Positions 25,838 through 34,974 of a stretch of DNA of 64,000 nt are shown piece after piece (within the stretch, counting starts at the first letter, position 1; every line of letters begins with the position of its first letter). The translations under genes and the position numbers were made by a program. The stretch is from Parablautia intestinalis (GTDB lineage Bacteria; Bacillota; Clostridia; Lachnospirales; Lachnospiraceae), in NCBI GenBank assembly GCA_003612395.1, contig RAYQ01000005.1, forward strand, positions 124,001-188,000, given 5' to 3'. The notes under the pieces are model-generated. The model had not been told where the DNA came from and did not search any database. It saw only the letters and a list, made by a program, of their open reading frames with translations.

Positions 25838-26723
25838 ATTTAAAAAACAAGCTCATCTGCTCATATGCCTCATCCTCCGGGAACTGTCTGAGATACGCAA
25901 ACAGCTCTTCCACACTGCATACGATATTATGCTTTCTGCACACATCATAAAATAACCTCATAAGCTCTCTGTTGTTGTCACTTACAATCTCATAGGCATA
26001 ACCGTATTTTTGATGGTATTTCTCCCTTAACCCCGGAAAATTTTTGCACAGGGCCTCATAAAAATACTCCCTGTCTCCTTCCCGAAGGGTCACGCCAATG
26101 CCAAAGCAGATAATGCCGTAAACCCCCGCCCTTACGCAATAGTTAAGGATTCCCTCCACATTTTCCCTTGTGTCATTGATAAAGGGCAAAAGAGGGCTCA
26201 TCCAAACAATGGTAGGGATCCCGTTTTCCCGCATAATCTTAAGCACCTCAAAGCGCCTTTTGGTGGTGCACACATTAGGCTCTAATATCCGGCACAGCTG
26301 CTCGTCATAAGTGGTAAGCGTCATCTGCACCACACATTTTGCCTTTTGGTTGATGCTCTTTAAAAGGTCTAAATCCCGCAAAATCCTGTCGGATTTGGTC
26401 AGTATGGAAAGACCAAATCCATATCTGTCTATTATTTCAAGACATTTTCTCGTAAGCAAAAGCTCCTGCTCACAGTGCATATAAGGGTCGCACATGGCCC
26501 CCGTACCTATCATGGCGCCTTTTGCAGAGCGCTTTTGTTTTGCGCGCAGCGCCTTTTCCAGCAGCTCCGGTGCATTTTGCTTTACCTCTATATCCTCAAA
26601 TTCATGCTTCATCTGGTAGCACTTGCTGCGGCTGTCGCAGTAAATACAGCCGTGGGTACAGCCCCGGTACAGGTTCATACCATTTTGAGGTGATAAAATT
26701 CCCTTTGCCTCTACAAAATGCAC
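25836..26723 (-). CDS. SPL-type radical SAM protein
   Basis: A 295-residue protein with the iron-sulfur motif CTHGCIYCD (C22, C26, C29) just after NLYRGCTHG, the GAMCDPYMHCEQ block and LSILTKSDRILRDLDLL of the SPL/Rv2578c-like radical SAM group. These enzymes reductively cleave SAM; most of this group have no known substrate. It ends YAYLRQFPEDEAYEQMSLFF. It follows the ABC permease gene by 45 bases on the same strand and may be cotranscribed, though no functional link is evident. True spore photoproduct lyases are longer, so DNA repair is not claimed. Confidence 0.85.
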   Translation of the reverse strand: MHFVEAKGILSPQNGMNLYRGCTHGCIYCDSRSKCYQMKHEFEDIEVKQNAPELLEKALRAKQKRSAKGAMIGTGAMCDPYMHCEQELLLTRKCLEIIDRYGFGLSILTKSDRILRDLDLLKSINQKAKCVVQMTLTTYDEQLCRILEPNVCTTKRRFEVLKIMRENGIPTIVWMSPLLPFINDTRENVEGILNYCVRAGVYGIICFGIGVTLREGDREYFYEALCKNFPGLREKYHQKYGYAYEIVSDNNRELMRLFYDVCRKHNIVCSVEELFAYLRQFPEDEAYEQMSLFFK

Positions 26724-26768
26724 TGTGCGTTCCTCCCTTTTCCCTTCTCAACAATTTAAGGAAATTTT

Positions 26769-28697
26769 TTATAGTAAACTGTTCTCCGACACGCCCACAT
26801 TTCTCTGATAGGTCAAAACAGATAAAATATAACACAGCAAAAATATCCCGGACACCGTCAAAACACTCACAACATTGATAATGCGCAGATCCGCCTTCAT
26901 CATAAGTTCAAGCGCATGGACGGAAAAGTAAGAAGAAACTGCCATGACCGCAAAAGGCAGGCCATAGGCCGCTCCCAACTCGGCTGCAATGGATTTTTGC
27001 AGCACCTTATGGCTCATTCCTATTTTTCGCAGGACCAGAAAGCGTTCCTTTTCCTCAAAGGAATCGTTATACAGCTTCATAAACATAATGCTCCCGCTTG
27101 CAAGGATAAAAACCATAAACATAAAAATACAAAGAGAATAGGATATTTTAATCCACTCCAGCGTATCTTTGGAAGGGTCCATGGAAACAATGCCCATATA
27201 GTAATCGCTGATCACATCTTCCCTGAATCTTCTTAATTCTTCTCTGACCGTTTCAAAAACGTTTAAATCCTCCATCCTGTAATTATAAGTATACAGCTTT
27301 TGCCCAAGAGGCACCAGATCTTTAAATTCCTCGTCATTCACAACATAAAAGCTGACCTTATCCTGCAAATAACCCATATAAGGAACAGTTATTTCTTCCG
27401 TCTGCTGATAAACCTTTCCGCCTATCGTCACACTGATATGGGAGCTGTCCGTAATGAGAGACAGAAGGGACAAATGAGAAGCTCTGACCACCTGCCCCTG
27501 TTCCGGTTCCTGAAAGTCAAATGCAAGCCCTACATTCTCAGCCAGCTTTTTCAAATCGGAATAAGCCACCAGCGCATAGGTACCAAAATTTTCGTTTGCT
27601 GCGACCGTATCCTCTTTAAGAGCTATAATAGGTATTTCCGCACTATATGTGATCTCTGTATTTTCCCCGATGATTCCCCTTACTTCTTCTCCCAGGTCCG
27701 GCCAGCTGCTGAGTACCTGAAAAGTATATACACTCTCGAAGATTTTAACATTTTCATATCTGTTCTTCATGGCAAATCCTGTTGCCAGGGCTGAGACGGA
27801 GCATAAAATCAAGATACATGCCATGGCATAGGTCCGATAATTCTTTTTCATCCGAAACACCACGCTGTTCACCCAAAGGCACCTCTCTTTTCCATAAAGG
27901 AAGGCCTTATTCTTTGCAAGCCCCTGGAAAACAAAAGGAATCAGGCCTCCAAAAAGCAAATAAACTCCTATCACCACAAAAACTACTGCCAGAAAAAGAT
28001 TTCCCATGATATTTACGCCATTTCCGCTTTCCCGGACTGCCAAATAAAATCCCGTCCCCAGCACCACCGTTCCTGCCATTGCCTTTACGAAAAGAATCGC
28101 CACATTTTGTTTCACATATTCGTTTTGTTTTGTTCCCAAAAGCATGCTGAGCACACTGCTTCTCACAATATTTATATATCCTTTTAACACAAAAATGAAG
28201 TACACAGCCAGATAAACTCCTGACGTGATGAAAACCGGTTTTATGCGAAACTGAAAACTGATTTCCACCGCTATATCCGAAAGGGCAAACAAAATCATTT
28301 GAAACAGGCCTGCTGTGAGCACACCGGAAAATATCCCGAATATCAGCGCTGATACACCGGTCAAAGCTGTCTCTATGGCATATAGCCTTCCGATTTTTTG
28401 ATTGGATAATCCCATAAACACATATATTCCTATTTCCTTTTTTCTCTTGGTCAAAAACACATTGGTGGAATACCAGATAAAGAAAAACATAAAGCACACA
28501 AGCACAAAGGAGATTACCTGCACAACCGTTTCCGTGTATTCTTTGTTTTTAGCGCCCAATACCGCTAAGCCGTCCGAATAAATGATATTCTGGAAATTAA
28601 AGAAAATCAGTATGGTAAAGGACAGTGAAATCACAAGAGAAAGATAATTTCTAAAGCTGTTTTTAAAATTCATCAAGGCCAGGCTCATCATTCGCAT
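26769..28697 (-). CDS. BceB-like ABC transporter permease
   Basis: A 642-residue FtsX-type permease: first segment FRNYLSLVISLSFTILIFFNFQNIIY, the VFLTKRKKEIGIYVFMGLS coupling region, a large extracellular loop at about residues 310-510, and further segments towards the C-terminus with KERFLVLRKIGMSHKVLQKSI. This topology is that of BceB-type exporters that free cell-wall precursors from peptide antibiotics and signal to the partner kinase. Its start overlaps the end of the ATPase gene by ten bases. Downstream of the response regulator and kinase genes, it completes a BceRSAB-like module. The inducing peptide is unknown. Confidence 0.9.
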   Translation of the reverse strand: MRMMSLALMNFKNSFRNYLSLVISLSFTILIFFNFQNIIYSDGLAVLGAKNKEYTETVVQVISFVLVCFMFFFIWYSTNVFLTKRKKEIGIYVFMGLSNQKIGRLYAIETALTGVSALIFGIFSGVLTAGLFQMILFALSDIAVEISFQFRIKPVFITSGVYLAVYFIFVLKGYINIVRSSVLSMLLGTKQNEYVKQNVAILFVKAMAGTVVLGTGFYLAVRESGNGVNIMGNLFLAVVFVVIGVYLLFGGLIPFVFQGLAKNKAFLYGKERCLWVNSVVFRMKKNYRTYAMACILILCSVSALATGFAMKNRYENVKIFESVYTFQVLSSWPDLGEEVRGIIGENTEITYSAEIPIIALKEDTVAANENFGTYALVAYSDLKKLAENVGLAFDFQEPEQGQVVRASHLSLLSLITDSSHISVTIGGKVYQQTEEITVPYMGYLQDKVSFYVVNDEEFKDLVPLGQKLYTYNYRMEDLNVFETVREELRRFREDVISDYYMGIVSMDPSKDTLEWIKISYSLCIFMFMVFILASGSIMFMKLYNDSFEEKERFLVLRKIGMSHKVLQKSIAAELGAAYGLPFAVMAVSSYFSVHALELMMKADLRIINVVSVLTVSGIFLLCYILSVLTYQRNVGVSENSLL

Positions 28698-29452
28698 AAG
28701 AAATCACCTCCCATGGAAGTCTGCACATCTATAATTCTGTCATAAAATTCTTTTCGTTCTGCTCCCCTGCTTATCCTGCATTTGATCATGCCGTCACTTA
28801 ATATATAAACGTCCTTTGCATAGGAAGCGCTGAAAGAGTCGTGAGTTACCATAAGAATAGTAGCCCGGCCTTCCTCGTTTATCCTTTTTAAGCAATCCAA
28901 AAGCTCTCTGCCGGATTTAGAGTCTAAGGCTCCTGTTGGCTCATCTGCAAATATGATTTCCGGGTTTGTAATAAGGGCCCGGCAGGCCGCTCCCCTTTGT
29001 TTCTGCCCGCCCGAGAGCTGATAGGGGTATTTTTTCAAGTGATCTGTAAGCCCGAACAGGCTGCCAAGCTCCTTGGTCCGTTCCATACACTCCTTAGCGG
29101 AAACCCCGTTAAGAGACAGCGGCAGTGCAATATTATCCTCCAGCGTCATAGTATCAAGCAGGTTGTAATCCTGAAAAATGAAACCTATTTTATCTCTCCT
29201 TAGCTTTGATAATTCCTTGTTGGATATCCGGGTAATATCCCTCTCATCCAATATGACAGCCCCTAAAGAGGGCTTGTCAATAGTGGAAAGAATATTTAAC
29301 AGGGTAGTTTTCCCTGAACCGGAGGGCCCCATGACTGCAATAAAGTCATTTTGATAAATGACCAAATCAATTCCTTTTAGCGCCTTCGTCTGAACATCCT
29401 TTGCACCGTAATTTTTCACCAGATTTTTTACTTCCACCACTTTATTCTTCAT
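28688..29452 (-). CDS. BceA-like ABC transporter ATP-binding protein
   Basis: A 254-residue ATPase with Walker A GPSGSGKTTL, signature [15 protein letters not shown] (Ala-Ala where most have Val-Ala), Walker B IIFADEPTGALD and switch histidine VTHD. It powers the permease encoded next. ATG 29452 follows GGAGGACTGAT; the longer frame to 29500 runs through the leader repeat and is unlikely to be translated. A separate promoter with an upstream dyad lies in the gap from the kinase gene, as is usual when BceR activates bceAB. Confidence 0.93.
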   Translation of the reverse strand: MKNKVVEVKNLVKNYGAKDVQTKALKGIDLVIYQNDFIAVMGPSGSGKTTLLNILSTIDKPSLGAVILDERDITRISNKELSKLRRDKIGFIFQDYNLLDTMTLEDNIALPLSLNGVSAKECMERTKELGSLFGLTDHLKKYPYQLSGGQKQRGAACRALITNPEIIFADEPTGALDSKSGRELLDCLKRINEEGRATILMVTHDSFSASYAKDVYILSDGMIKCRISRGAERKEFYDRIIDVQTSMGGDFLCE

Positions 29453-29457
29453 ATCAG

Positions 29458-29505
29458 TCCTCCAAGTTTCAACAATCTGCAAATTTGGGTCCGGACACAA
29501 ATTTG
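29458..29505 (-). promoter_or_regulatory. Leader repeat element, family 1, copy B
   Basis: On the minus strand: CAAATTTGTG, TCCGGACC, CAAATTTGCAG, TTGTTGAAAC, TTGGAGGA. AAATTTG can pair with CAAATTT just upstream of the ribosome-binding site. Confidence 0.65.
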
Positions 29506-29513
29506 ATACTGCT

Positions 29514-29587
29514 ATTATAAAATGACCGGCACAAAAAATCCTTACGGATACATTACAAAGAAGCCCTGAACCTTACAATTTTTGTAA
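29514..29587 (-). promoter_or_regulatory. BceR-like operator and promoter of the ABC genes
   Basis: A symmetric TTACA-N5-TGTAA dyad lies at 29573-29587, and TATAAT (minus strand) at 29514-29519 with a poor -35, as expected of an activator-dependent promoter. The dyad resembles the TNACA-N4-TGTAA box described for BceR-like regulators but with one extra spacer base. Confidence 0.5.
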
Positions 29588-29605
29588 GAAACCCTGTATT
29601 TATTT

Positions 29606-30577
29606 TTAAGAAAATTCTATGGTAAATCTGGTGTAAACGCCATATTCACTTTCCACCTTTATCTCATGTTCCAGTTTCTGCGCAATCTTAGCTGTCATAT
29701 AAAGCCCCATCCCCGTTGATTTATACTTTCCATTATGGTGATTGTCCCCCGTAAATCCTTTCTCAAAAACTCTGTTTAAATCATTGTCCCTGATTCCTTC
29801 CCCATTGTCCTCCACAAAAAGCATGACCTTTTTTTCCTGTCTTTCAGACCAGATGCGAAGCCCCGGCTCCCTGCCGGAATATTTGAGGGCATTGTTTATC
29901 AACTGATCCAAAATATAGACAAGCCATGCCGGATCCGTATAAACAGATAACTCTTCCACCTGCACATCCAATGCAAATTTTTTTCGAATCAGAAAAAACT
30001 GGTTATTTCTCACAGATGCTTTCACGCATTCCGGTAAAGAAATTTTCTTTATCTGCAAATCAAACAAAGGACTCTGCAGTCTGCACCCTGCCATCATAGT
30101 ATTAATCTGCCGGTTCATCCTCTCCAAGGGCTCCCTCATATCCCTTTTCAGCTTCCCATCCTCCATTTTTTCATCTATCAAAAGGCAGGTGGACAGCGGA
30201 ATCTTAAACTCATGGCACCACTTTGCCACATAATCCTGTAATTCGCAGTCCTCCTGAAACTGCTCCTGTATTTTCTCTTTTAAAATTCTGATATCGTGCT
30301 CTGCAATGTCCCTGTTTTCAAATCCTTCCGATACAGGAAGTATATCGCAAATCACACTCTCCAATCCTAAAAGCTGTTTTTTCCAAAGCCTTTTTTTCCT
30401 GTAGTTATAAAAATCACTTCCTGCAAAAAGCAGAAAAAAAACCACCAAAAGAATGTCAAAATATACCAGATACGCTATCTGCCTGTCCTGTATCAGAAAA
30501 AGAAAATATAAATTGGCAAACGCTAATACCGTCAGACAAAAGAGGTAATATTTCCAGCATCTTCTCATATAACTCAT
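29606..30577 (-). CDS. BceS-like sensor histidine kinase
   Basis: The 323-residue kinase has two N-terminal membrane segments (around residues 12-30 and 36-53) with almost no extracellular loop, the intramembrane-sensing layout of BceS. The phospho-acceptor histidine is in KWCHEFKIPLS; an N box (LINNALKYSG) and G boxes (VEDNGEGI, GKYKSTGMGLYM) follow. Such kinases sense peptide antibiotics through the BceAB transporter rather than directly. It overlaps the regulator gene by four bases (ATGA). Confidence 0.93.
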   Translation of the reverse strand: MSYMRRCWKYYLFCLTVLAFANLYFLFLIQDRQIAYLVYFDILLVVFFLLFAGSDFYNYRKKRLWKKQLLGLESVICDILPVSEGFENRDIAEHDIRILKEKIQEQFQEDCELQDYVAKWCHEFKIPLSTCLLIDEKMEDGKLKRDMREPLERMNRQINTMMAGCRLQSPLFDLQIKKISLPECVKASVRNNQFFLIRKKFALDVQVEELSVYTDPAWLVYILDQLINNALKYSGREPGLRIWSERQEKKVMLFVEDNGEGIRDNDLNRVFEKGFTGDNHHNGKYKSTGMGLYMTAKIAQKLEHEIKVESEYGVYTRFTIEFS

Positions 30578-31242
30578 ACAATAAAATATCCCTGTCCTTT
30601 CTTCGTCCCTATCATTTCTTCCCCGCAGACTCCTTTCACCTTTCCCCGCAGTCTGCTAATCATCGTTGTAAGTGTCCCGTCCGACACGTACTCATCCGTG
30701 TTCCAGAGATCCATCATCAGCTCTTCTCTGGATACCACCCGGGGCCGTTCCTTCATCAGCCTGGCAAAAATTTTTCTCTCCGACCTGGTCAAATCCACTT
30801 CCTTTCCTTCATAAAACAGGATTTGGGAAACCGGGTCAAAGCAAATCCCCGGCTTTAAAAAAATCCGCTCCTTTACCCTGTATTCATAGGTTCTCCTTAA
30901 TATGGCCTCTATTTTTGCCCGCAGCAGCTCCAGCCGGAAGGGCTTTTCCACATAGTCGTCACCGCCCTGGGCAATAGCCATGATCTTATCCTTATCATCG
31001 CCGCGGCTGCTTATATAGATAATTGGCACCGCGGAAATCTTCCTGATTTGACGGCACCAGTAAAAGCCGTCGTAAAAGGGCAGATTAATATCCATCAGCA
31101 CCAACTGTGGTTTCCATTCCATAAATTCCTGCAGAATTTCATCATACTTTCTTGAAATTTCCGTGTCAAATCCCCACTTTATCAAAAAAGAGCTGATTTC
31201 TCCTGCCAACGCTTCATCATCCTCCACAAGCATGATTTTCAT
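30574..31242 (-). CDS. BceR-like response regulator
   Basis: An OmpR-type regulator of about 222 residues: receiver domain with MLVEDDEALAG, phospho-acceptor aspartate in LVLMDINLPFYDG and the conserved KPF, followed by a winged helix (DLTRSERKIFARLMKERPRVVSREELM, TMISRLRGKVKG). It would activate the bceAB-like promoter at 29514-29587. The start is uncertain, since neither ATG 31242 nor ATG 31254 has a good ribosome-binding site; I prefer 31242, which gives the usual MKIMLVEDDE beginning. Confidence 0.93.
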   Translation of the reverse strand: MKIMLVEDDEALAGEISSFLIKWGFDTEISRKYDEILQEFMEWKPQLVLMDINLPFYDGFYWCRQIRKISAVPIIYISSRGDDKDKIMAIAQGGDDYVEKPFRLELLRAKIEAILRRTYEYRVKERIFLKPGICFDPVSQILFYEGKEVDLTRSERKIFARLMKERPRVVSREELMMDLWNTDEYVSDGTLTTMISRLRGKVKGVCGEEMIGTKKGQGYFIV

Positions 31243-31286
31243 TTTAATGCCCATACAATATTTTTTAACCCCCGTCTTTTCATGTG

Positions 31287-31326
31287 CAATAAGACCGGCA
31301 GAATCAAATGTCTGTCGGTCTTATTG
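31287..31326. terminator. Hairpin between regulator and glycosidase genes
   Basis: CAATAAGACCG and CGGTCTTATTG form an 11-bp stem with further CAGA/TCTG pairing. T tracts are weak on both sides, so it may be a terminator for the glycosidase transcript or a processing signal. Confidence 0.6.
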
Positions 31327-31345
31327 CTTTAATTGATTATATTTT

Positions 31346-33757
31346 TTAATCTACCTTAAGAATCAATTCCAAAATCCGCTTCCCGCAGATTTCCATTTCT
31401 TCTCTGGAAAGCACGCCTTTTTCTTTGGCTTCAAGGAGTTTTTCCGGATATCCGCACGCCATCTTCACATCGTTGCCGGCTTTCACTTCCTTGTAATGCT
31501 CTGCGTAGGTCCACCAGTCTGTGGTAACCATGCCTTCAAATCCCCACTCATCCCGCAGAATCCCCGTCAGGAGATCTTTATTTTCGCTTGCTCGGTGACC
31601 GTTGATAATATTGTAAGAGGACATAATGGTCCAGGGCTGCGCCTCCTTTACAATTATCTCAAAGGCCTTAATATAGATTTCACGAATTGCGCGCTCGGAA
31701 GCTCTCGAATCGGAATCCTTGCGGTTGGTCTCCTTATTGTTCAGTGCAAAATGCTTTACGCTGGTGCCGATTCTACCTGACTGAACCCCTTTCACCAGAG
31801 CCGCCGCCTGCTTTGCCGTAAGGAGCGGATCCTCAGAATAATACTCAAAGTTCCTGCCGCACAGAGGGCTTCTGTGAATGTTGACGGCAGGCGCAAGCCA
31901 GACGGCTATGTTATTTTCCTTCACTTCTTTTCCCGCTGCAATACCAATTTGCTCCGTCACCTTAGGATCCCAGGTGCAGGCAAGAAGGGTGGCGCAGGGC
32001 CATGCCGTTGTACAGACGCCGCACTGGGCAAGAATACGCAGTCCTGCAGGGCCGTCCGCAGTCATAATATTGGGAACGCCATACTCGCCCAGATTGCCGA
32101 ATCCAAAGGTATTGGCTACGCCTAAGTTTGGCTGGCCGCCTAAAAGCTCTGCCAGTTCTTTGTCCGGAAGGGCTGCCACAAAGGCGTCTAATGTTATTTT
32201 TCCTTCGCACACATCCGAAAGCAGCGGCTTTTGATCTTCTTCTCTCCTAAAGTAAGGCTCTCTTGCTTTTTCAGCAGGTATAATATAGGTAGCGGAGCCC
32301 TCCTTATGCTTTTCAAAAATACTCTCATCCGGGTCATTGGGCCTGGTAAGCGGAAGCTCCTCAAAGCTGCCATCCGCCAGCATACGCTTCTTTAAGGAAC
32401 TGGGCGCCATCTTTGATGAAAGCTGCTCCGTCACGGTATCCTCATCCAGGCTGTATACATAATCTGCTTCCACAGTATCTCTCACAGAAGTGCCCACATG
32501 GAAATGATATTCTCCTTTTTCTAATATCCATGCCGATTTCGCCACTTTTCCAAGATCATCGTAGCTGGCCATGTCATTTACTTTAAAGGAAATAAAAACG
32601 CTCTGGCTCTCGCCGGGGGCAAGCAGCCTTGTCTTCTGGTAACCTGCCAGCACCCTGGCCGGTTTGCCAAGCCTGCCCTGAGGAGCGCTGTAATAAACCT
32701 GCACCACTTCCCTGCCTTCTCTTACGCCTGTATTGCAGACGGTAGTACAGGCTTTAATGCATCCGGCTTCCACCGTAACCACCGGCTTAGAAAGGGCAAA
32801 GTCTGTGTAGGATAATCCAAAGCCAAAAGGATAATTTACTCTTTCCTTTTTGCCTGGAACTGTTTCGAAATAGCGGTATCCCACATAAATATCCTCTATA
32901 TAATCCACATAATCCTGAGACTCATGGAAGGTTTCCGTTGAAGGATAGTCTGACAGCTCTTTTGCAAAGGTATCCGAAAGTTTACCGGAGGGAGAGCCTT
33001 TGCCTACAATAAGCTCTGCTGCCGCAAGGCCGCCTTCTATTCCGCCCTGCCATGCCATCAGTACGGACTGAATCCTGTCATCTCCATGGAACCACTCCGT
33101 GTCAACCATGCCTCCTACGTTCATCACAACAATTATCTTTAGAAACGCACCTTTTACCTTTTCCACCATAGCCTTTTCAGCTGCTGTCAGGTAGAAGTCG
33201 CCATCTTCAAAAATCTTTTCGGATTTCTGAACCATATCCTCGCCTTCTCCCTGAATATCAATATGCTGTCCTTTATATGCCTTGCGGTCCCAGCTCTCTC
33301 CGGAAAAGCGGCTGATAGAAATAATGGCGGTGTCCGTAAAGCGGGCTGCCTGCGCCACAAGCTCATCGCTAAGATCCGGCTCTGTCGTAAGTCCCGGCTC
33401 CATCCCCCCGGCGTACTGTCTTTCCACCTCTTTTTTATAAAACTCCACTGTCTTATCAAAGATTTCCACATAGTCTTTCTGCAGGGAAAGACCCTCATAA
33501 AAATTTCTCACATAGGAAACGGTTACATCCCCGCTGCCTCCGCCGCCTTTTACATAGTCAAAAGTTCCCTTCCCGAAAAGAGCTACTCTGGTCCCTCTTT
33601 CCAAAGGCAGAACCCCCTGTTCATTCTTTAAAAGAACCATGCCTTCCTTAGCCGCCCTCTTTGACAGGGCAATGTGTTCTTTTGATGCTGTCACCCTTGT
33701 CCCGTTTTCACCCAGACCGATCCCTGGCTGAAAACGGCTTCTTACCCATTTTTCCAT
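31346..33757 (-). CDS. GH3 family glycosidase with permuted domain order
   Basis: The 803-residue protein has the GH3 C-terminal alpha/beta domain first (ALSKRAAKEGMVLLKNEQGVLPL, near residue 30), then a fibronectin III-like module (about 330-430), and the catalytic TIM barrel last. The barrel shows ADGPAGLR, GRNFEYYSEDP, SVKHFALNNKETNR and the nucleophile aspartate in GMVTTDWW near residue 747. This order is the reverse of most GH3 enzymes and resembles the barrel-last beta-glucosidases of some rumen clostridia. No signal peptide is visible, so it probably cleaves imported beta-glucosides. AAGGGAG precedes ATG 33757. A dehydrogenase gene follows upstream on the same strand. Confidence 0.9.
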   Translation of the reverse strand: MEKWVRSRFQPGIGLGENGTRVTASKEHIALSKRAAKEGMVLLKNEQGVLPLERGTRVALFGKGTFDYVKGGGGSGDVTVSYVRNFYEGLSLQKDYVEIFDKTVEFYKKEVERQYAGGMEPGLTTEPDLSDELVAQAARFTDTAIISISRFSGESWDRKAYKGQHIDIQGEGEDMVQKSEKIFEDGDFYLTAAEKAMVEKVKGAFLKIIVVMNVGGMVDTEWFHGDDRIQSVLMAWQGGIEGGLAAAELIVGKGSPSGKLSDTFAKELSDYPSTETFHESQDYVDYIEDIYVGYRYFETVPGKKERVNYPFGFGLSYTDFALSKPVVTVEAGCIKACTTVCNTGVREGREVVQVYYSAPQGRLGKPARVLAGYQKTRLLAPGESQSVFISFKVNDMASYDDLGKVAKSAWILEKGEYHFHVGTSVRDTVEADYVYSLDEDTVTEQLSSKMAPSSLKKRMLADGSFEELPLTRPNDPDESIFEKHKEGSATYIIPAEKAREPYFRREEDQKPLLSDVCEGKITLDAFVAALPDKELAELLGGQPNLGVANTFGFGNLGEYGVPNIMTADGPAGLRILAQCGVCTTAWPCATLLACTWDPKVTEQIGIAAGKEVKENNIAVWLAPAVNIHRSPLCGRNFEYYSEDPLLTAKQAAALVKGVQSGRIGTSVKHFALNNKETNRKDSDSRASERAIREIYIKAFEIIVKEAQPWTIMSSYNIINGHRASENKDLLTGILRDEWGFEGMVTTDWWTYAEHYKEVKAGNDVKMACGYPEKLLEAKEKGVLSREEMEICGKRILELILKVD

Positions 33758-33795
33758 ATGAAATCTCCCTTCTGTGTCTTTATCATACATCATAT

Positions 33796-34827
33796 TTACG
33801 GATGAACTACCACCTTGATGGACTCACTGCTCATCTGCATTTTAATGCCGTCCTCTAAATGTTCCAGATCGTAGCTGTGGGTAATCAGTTTCTTGATTTC
33901 CAGTCTTCCGGCATTGATCAGATTCACTGCTCTCTGGTGGGTATCCGGATTGATAATCGATCCTACTATTTTCAGTTCCTTTTTAAATACGTCAAATAAG
34001 GGAAGCTGTACGGTGGAACCTACCCCCGGCACACTGAAAAACAGGATGGTTGCCCCTAATCCTGCCACCTCAAGAGCCTGCTTTGCCGTGATGGGATTGC
34101 CTGCGCATTCAATCACCACGTCCACAATCCCTTCCCCGAGGATTTCCTTTATTCTTCCCTGCAAATCCTCATGAATGGGATCGATCGCCGCATCGGCTCC
34201 CACCTCAAGGCCAATCTGACGCCGTATCTCCACAGGCTCGCTTAAAATAACGCTTCCTGCGCCGCTAAGCCTTGCCATCTGTACCATCAAAAGGCCAATG
34301 GTGCCTCCGCCGATTACGCATACATTCTGTCCCGGCTTGATCCCGGCCAAATCGATGCCGTGAATCACGCAGGCTAAGGGCTCCGCCATTGCCGCCACGT
34401 CAAAATCAACGTCCTTGTCTACCCGGAAACACTGTGACTGCGGACACACCGCATACTCTGCAAACCCTCCGTTGGTGTTTACTCCCAGGGCAAAGAGATG
34501 CTCGCAGTTCTGTTTATGTCCCATACGGCAGGGCATACATGTCCCGCAATAGATATTAGGGTCTAACGTCACATGGTCCCCTGCCTTAACCTTGGTTACC
34601 TTCACGCCAACCTTCTCCACAACACCTGCAAACTCATGGCCCAATACCACAGGCGGCACCGCGTCCGCGGATCCCGGCTCTCCCTTGTAAATATGTACGT
34701 CCGTCCCGCAAATACCGCATGTCTTACTGCGCACCAGAACTTCCTCGTCTCCCAGTTCGCCTATGTTCATATCGCGAACCTCAAATTTCGGACTTGCATC
34801 CGCCCCTAAAAAAAATGAACCCTTCAT
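33796..34827 (-). CDS. Zinc-dependent alcohol/polyol dehydrogenase
   Basis: A 343-residue medium-chain dehydrogenase with KTCGICGTDVHIY, GHEFAG, the structural zinc cysteines in CGTCMPCRMGHKQNC, and a Rossmann loop IGGGTIGLLMV. It resembles sorbitol/threonine-type dehydrogenases; substrate unknown. I start it at ATG 34827, preceded by AAAGGAGAC, rather than the upstream frame to 34932. It ends 39 bases before the glycosidase start and is likely cotranscribed with it, so a sugar or polyol substrate is plausible. Confidence 0.86.
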   Translation of the reverse strand: MKGSFFLGADASPKFEVRDMNIGELGDEEVLVRSKTCGICGTDVHIYKGEPGSADAVPPVVLGHEFAGVVEKVGVKVTKVKAGDHVTLDPNIYCGTCMPCRMGHKQNCEHLFALGVNTNGGFAEYAVCPQSQCFRVDKDVDFDVAAMAEPLACVIHGIDLAGIKPGQNVCVIGGGTIGLLMVQMARLSGAGSVILSEPVEIRRQIGLEVGADAAIDPIHEDLQGRIKEILGEGIVDVVIECAGNPITAKQALEVAGLGATILFFSVPGVGSTVQLPLFDVFKKELKIVGSIINPDTHQRAVNLINAGRLEIKKLITHSYDLEHLEDGIKMQMSSESIKVVVHP

Positions 34828-34974
34828 GTTGTCTCCTTTCAGACTTTCGTATGCTTTCCGAAACGTCCGGTTTATCCGAACCGTTTCCGTATCATCTTCC
34901 AAAATCATACCATACCGAAGCACTGTCTTCAAGCAACATAAAGGGTCTTTTTATTCTATAAAATTCTTTATATT

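Noticed and set aside
25836-26723. Spore photoproduct lyase
   Set aside because: The protein shares the SPL-type radical SAM pattern, but at 295 residues and without the C-terminal SPL features it is better left as an SPL-like protein.
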